Shown here one piece after another: positions 57,742-60,000 of a DNA stretch of 60,000 nt (positions are counted from its first letter, which is position 1; each line of letters opens with the position of its first letter). The stretch comes from Symsagittifera roscoffensis (lineage: Eukaryota > Xenacoelomorpha > Acoela > Convolutidae), in the NCBI RefSeq assembly GCF_963678635.1, contig NC_087063.1, forward strand, positions 35,750,540-35,810,539, written 5' to 3'. The translations under genes and the position numbers were made by a program. The notes below the pieces were generated by a model. The model was not told where the DNA came from and did no database searches. It was given only the letters and a program-made list of their open reading frames with translations.

Positions 57742-58277
57742 TTATCCAAACAAATGAATAAAGCATATTTGAACAGAAGAAGTATCAAAGGAATTTTTCA
57801 ATTTGCTACGCTTTTCTACATGTTTAGATCCGCTTGCACAGAAAAGATTTTCGTCCAGAGATCCGAGCGAGAGATTTTTATAGCTTTTTGAATTATTGTT
57901 ATTTTGGTTTGATTTATTGTTCTCCTGCGCGTCATCTGTTCTTGTAAATTGAATCCTAAAACAAATTTTCTTATTGCTTTCGCCCCCACATCTATTTTTT
58001 ATGGCAATATTTTTAGCGTCGTAAGTGTGTACGAGTGACCTATTTTCAGGCCCATCCCTCATTGCATGCTCATTGCCCATTAAGATGATTTATGCAGAAA
58101 AGGACAGACATCCGAGTTATTCGGCTGTCTTAATGGAGAACCGCTGGTTGAAATCTGTGTACGTTTTTTTCGGTTATTTTTCTTGGCTTGGAATGTTGCC
58201 TCACCCTCAAGCAACTCTCTAGCACTTATAGTTGTCATGCACGATTGAATACAATTGAAACTGGTGGTGATTTTCAA
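57742..58277 (-). CDS. Candidate coding region of an unrecognised gene
   Basis: Two hydrophilic open frames abut on the minus strand. One (58277-58080) contains ARELLEGEATFQAKKNNRKK and ends at a TAA that overlaps the ATG of the next. The second (58080-57742) contains RTDDAQENNKSNQNNNNSKS and SLDENLFCASGSKHVEKRSK. The composition is protein-like and unlike the AT-rich frames nearby. They could be one exon with a frameshift, or two exons with an intron I cannot place. No domain recognised. Confidence 0.3.
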
Positions 58278-59712
58278 CTACAATCAGAAACCATGCCTGT
58301 TAGGCCGCAATCTAACCAAAGTCTTCACTTTGATGGAGCAATAAACAAAAGTGTTCACCTTTGACAGATTTGCTGGGGGCTATTCGTTTGTGAACCTGAC
58401 CCGGGCTTGTTTATTTTATTATCCTTGCCTTTCGATATTTCCAAAAGAAAAGAGCCATTTTGTGGGTCAGTTTGGAGCTTATGGTAAGAATGGAAAAAAT
58501 ATTTTCGTTGAGGTTTGAACTTTTTCTTTTATTTTTCAATCCTAAACAGCGCGAGATAAAAAGGTTCAAATCGTTTGAAAATATGAGTAGAAACAATGTT
58601 TTCTCCGAAAGGTGTTGATATACCTTTGTCTCACCGCCAGAAAAATTGTTTGATCACGCATCTCCTTCGAGGGACGGAGAGTCTCGAGCTTGCTCAATAC
58701 ATAAATCAACCTTCCGACCCGTCATGATCCGCGATTTTTCCTATCCTAACCAAACATAAACTTATGGTTGAGCAAGTTTCCAAGTTGAAGCAATTATGAA
58801 CAACTTCTGGGCATAACTTCACATTAATATACTAGTTGTGCTGAATAAAAAAGCAGTGGTTGACATTGAAATTATACCGACAACAAAAATGTTAATAACA
58901 AAACTGCTCATATCAGATCGGCACCTATTCGCGTCCCACCAATTGAAATCTATTTTTGGTAATCATCTCTTGTGTTATAAAAACGAGTCCACTTTTTTCA
59001 ATATGAGTTGAACTTTTCTGTTTATTTTTTGTGGCAGTTTTTCTATTAATTTTTTTGTTAAATTCTTATGTCAAAATTGACACTGTGCTTTGTTGTAAAG
59101 CGTGGCATAGCTTTTAGTGAGCGGACCTTAATGTTTCTCAGTCCGATGTCTTTTAATTCATTAATTTAATCTCGAATGAATTTTCTTTCTTAGCCGTGAT
59201 ACCTTGTTAAGAGGTCGGAAGACTCAACATGAATTACTAATTAGAGATCAACCGAATGACGCAAAAACCTCACTGAGAACCATGCCATTTTACAAAATTT
59301 GGCCATTTCAAATAAGCAGCATAATTAAAAACAGTCTTTTTATTCAAATTTGGTCAAGAGTTGTTTTCATGATAACAAGGGCAGTAGTGGATTTGGGGGG
59401 CGGGGGTGCGGACGCCTTTCCCCTCAAGGTTTTGACCCCCTGCCGACCCACAGGGTCCCCCCTAATAAAAGTGTACAAATACTACTGGTAAAGCTAAACG
59501 AATTAAACTAAGTTAAAAGAATAAAACGTAAGTGTGTTAAATTAAAACTGACCAATGTCGCAATAGAGCAACTAGTGATGCGAAGTCCACTGGACTTCGT
59601 AAAGCTAACAACTTGCTGGTATCTAATTAACTAATAGAGGTCAAGGTTACAACTTTGAGACACACAATCACAACATTCCCCAATGCACGAAAAAATTGTA
59701 CCTGCACTTTTA
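58278..59712. other. Noncoding with a GC-rich repeat-like patch
   Basis: Mostly AT-rich. 59387-59462 is strikingly G/C-rich (ggatttggggggcgggggtg, then gaccccctgccgaccc) and resembles a transposon end; a weaker relative, ggatctaggatttt with ggggggacgg, is at 9739-9770 and 22896-22927. 59581-59599 is a 19-nt palindrome around one central base (cgaagtcca/tggacttcg). Confidence 0.4.
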
Positions 59713-60000
59713 CTAAGTAGCCAATATCACACATATACTCCATTCTCCCTTCACTCCACGGAATCCGAAGTTGCCCAAATAATCCTCTAAAACATTGTCC
59801 CAATGGTCTAGGTCTTGTGGTGAAGATAAACCCGAGTTAACGAAGTTGAAACCTTTCGAGATTGAGGTTTTGGTTTTCCTACTTTTCGTAGAACTAGAGC
59901 CCGTTGGCTTGTGGGCTATTGTTGGACCAGCATCATTAGAGTCCAATTTGTTCAGTGGGGAGTTTCTATTTCTTTTTCCTGCTAAATCATTTTTACTAAC
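59713..60000 (-). CDS. Candidate exon of an unrecognised gene, open to window edge
   Basis: On the minus strand the frame is open from 60000 to a stop at 59713 (95 codons, no start needed). It is rich in Ser, Thr, Asn and Lys (GSSSTKSRKTKTSISKG) and then PQDLDHWDNVLEDYLGNFGF. A gtgaag at 59760-59755 could be a donor, ending the exon before the stop. Composition is typical of a disordered host protein. No family recognised. Confidence 0.4.
   Translation of the reverse strand, partial: VSKNDLAGKRNRNSPLNKLDSNDAGPTIAHKPTGSSSTKSRKTKTSISKGFNFVNSGLSSPQDLDHWDNVLEDYLGNFGFRGVKGEWSICVILAT

Noticed and set aside
59387-59462. G-quadruplex
   Set aside because: There are two long G runs but not four separated runs of three or more with short loops. 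A transposon-end explanation is at least as likely.
1-60000. CRISPR arrays, operons, bacterial promoters or ribosome binding sites
   Set aside because: The window is eukaryotic. No regularly spaced identical repeats with unique spacers were seen.

Overview
The window is eukaryotic, AT-rich and repeat-laden. Short coding exons are split by GT..AG introns, and decayed LINE and LTR retrotransposons, a hAT-like MITE and several tandem or dispersed repeats surround them. The fatty-acid-binding-protein (FABP) gene and the retroelement types indicate an animal, most likely an invertebrate. I cannot name the phylum. A run of exactly 200 N at 37719-37918 shows this is a scaffold.

Positions 1-2100 hold the only host gene I can resolve with confidence: a three-exon FABP-like gene (903-2081). 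It is preceded by the terminal exon of a second copy whose other exons lie left of the window (121-331).

Positions 1781-24615 are a two-unit tandem segmental duplication. Unit 1 is 1781-11458 and unit 2 is 11464-24615. Each unit runs from intron 2 of the FABP gene, through several kilobases of noncoding repeats and a MITE, into a LINE (LINE-A). The junction therefore places an orphan FABP last exon (11554-11764) directly behind a LINE truncated inside its reverse transcriptase. Unit 2 alone carries 14621-15714 and 18415-20983; the latter contains a plausible host exon (19283-19418). LINE-A continues past the duplication to its 3' end near 25870 and encodes a linker, an RT and four C-terminal zinc fingers.

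Positions 25870-32600 are mostly noncoding, with a dispersed repeat family (family D), a microsatellite and one or two candidate host exons. Positions 32600-37718 hold a degenerate Ty3/gypsy element on the plus strand, with gag, zinc knuckle, protease, RT, RNase H and integrase in order. It ends at the assembly gap. Positions 37919-42760 are AT-rich and show only a near-perfect hairpin and short repeats.

Positions 42767-49088 contain two and a fraction tandem units carrying a second, RTE-like LINE (LINE-B) with a C-terminal C2H2 finger. Family D copies separate and flank them. Positions 51130-56800 hold a second gypsy element on the minus strand. A foreign-looking segment with three CTCF-like motifs interrupts it between RNase H and integrase. 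The right edge has candidate coding exons of unrecognised minus-strand host genes (57742-58277 and 59713-60000).

No retroelement here looks able to move on its own: all have stops, frameshifts or altered catalytic residues. The recurring theme is local rearrangement. Several junctions carry short direct or inverted copies of adjacent sequence, the pattern expected from templated end joining.
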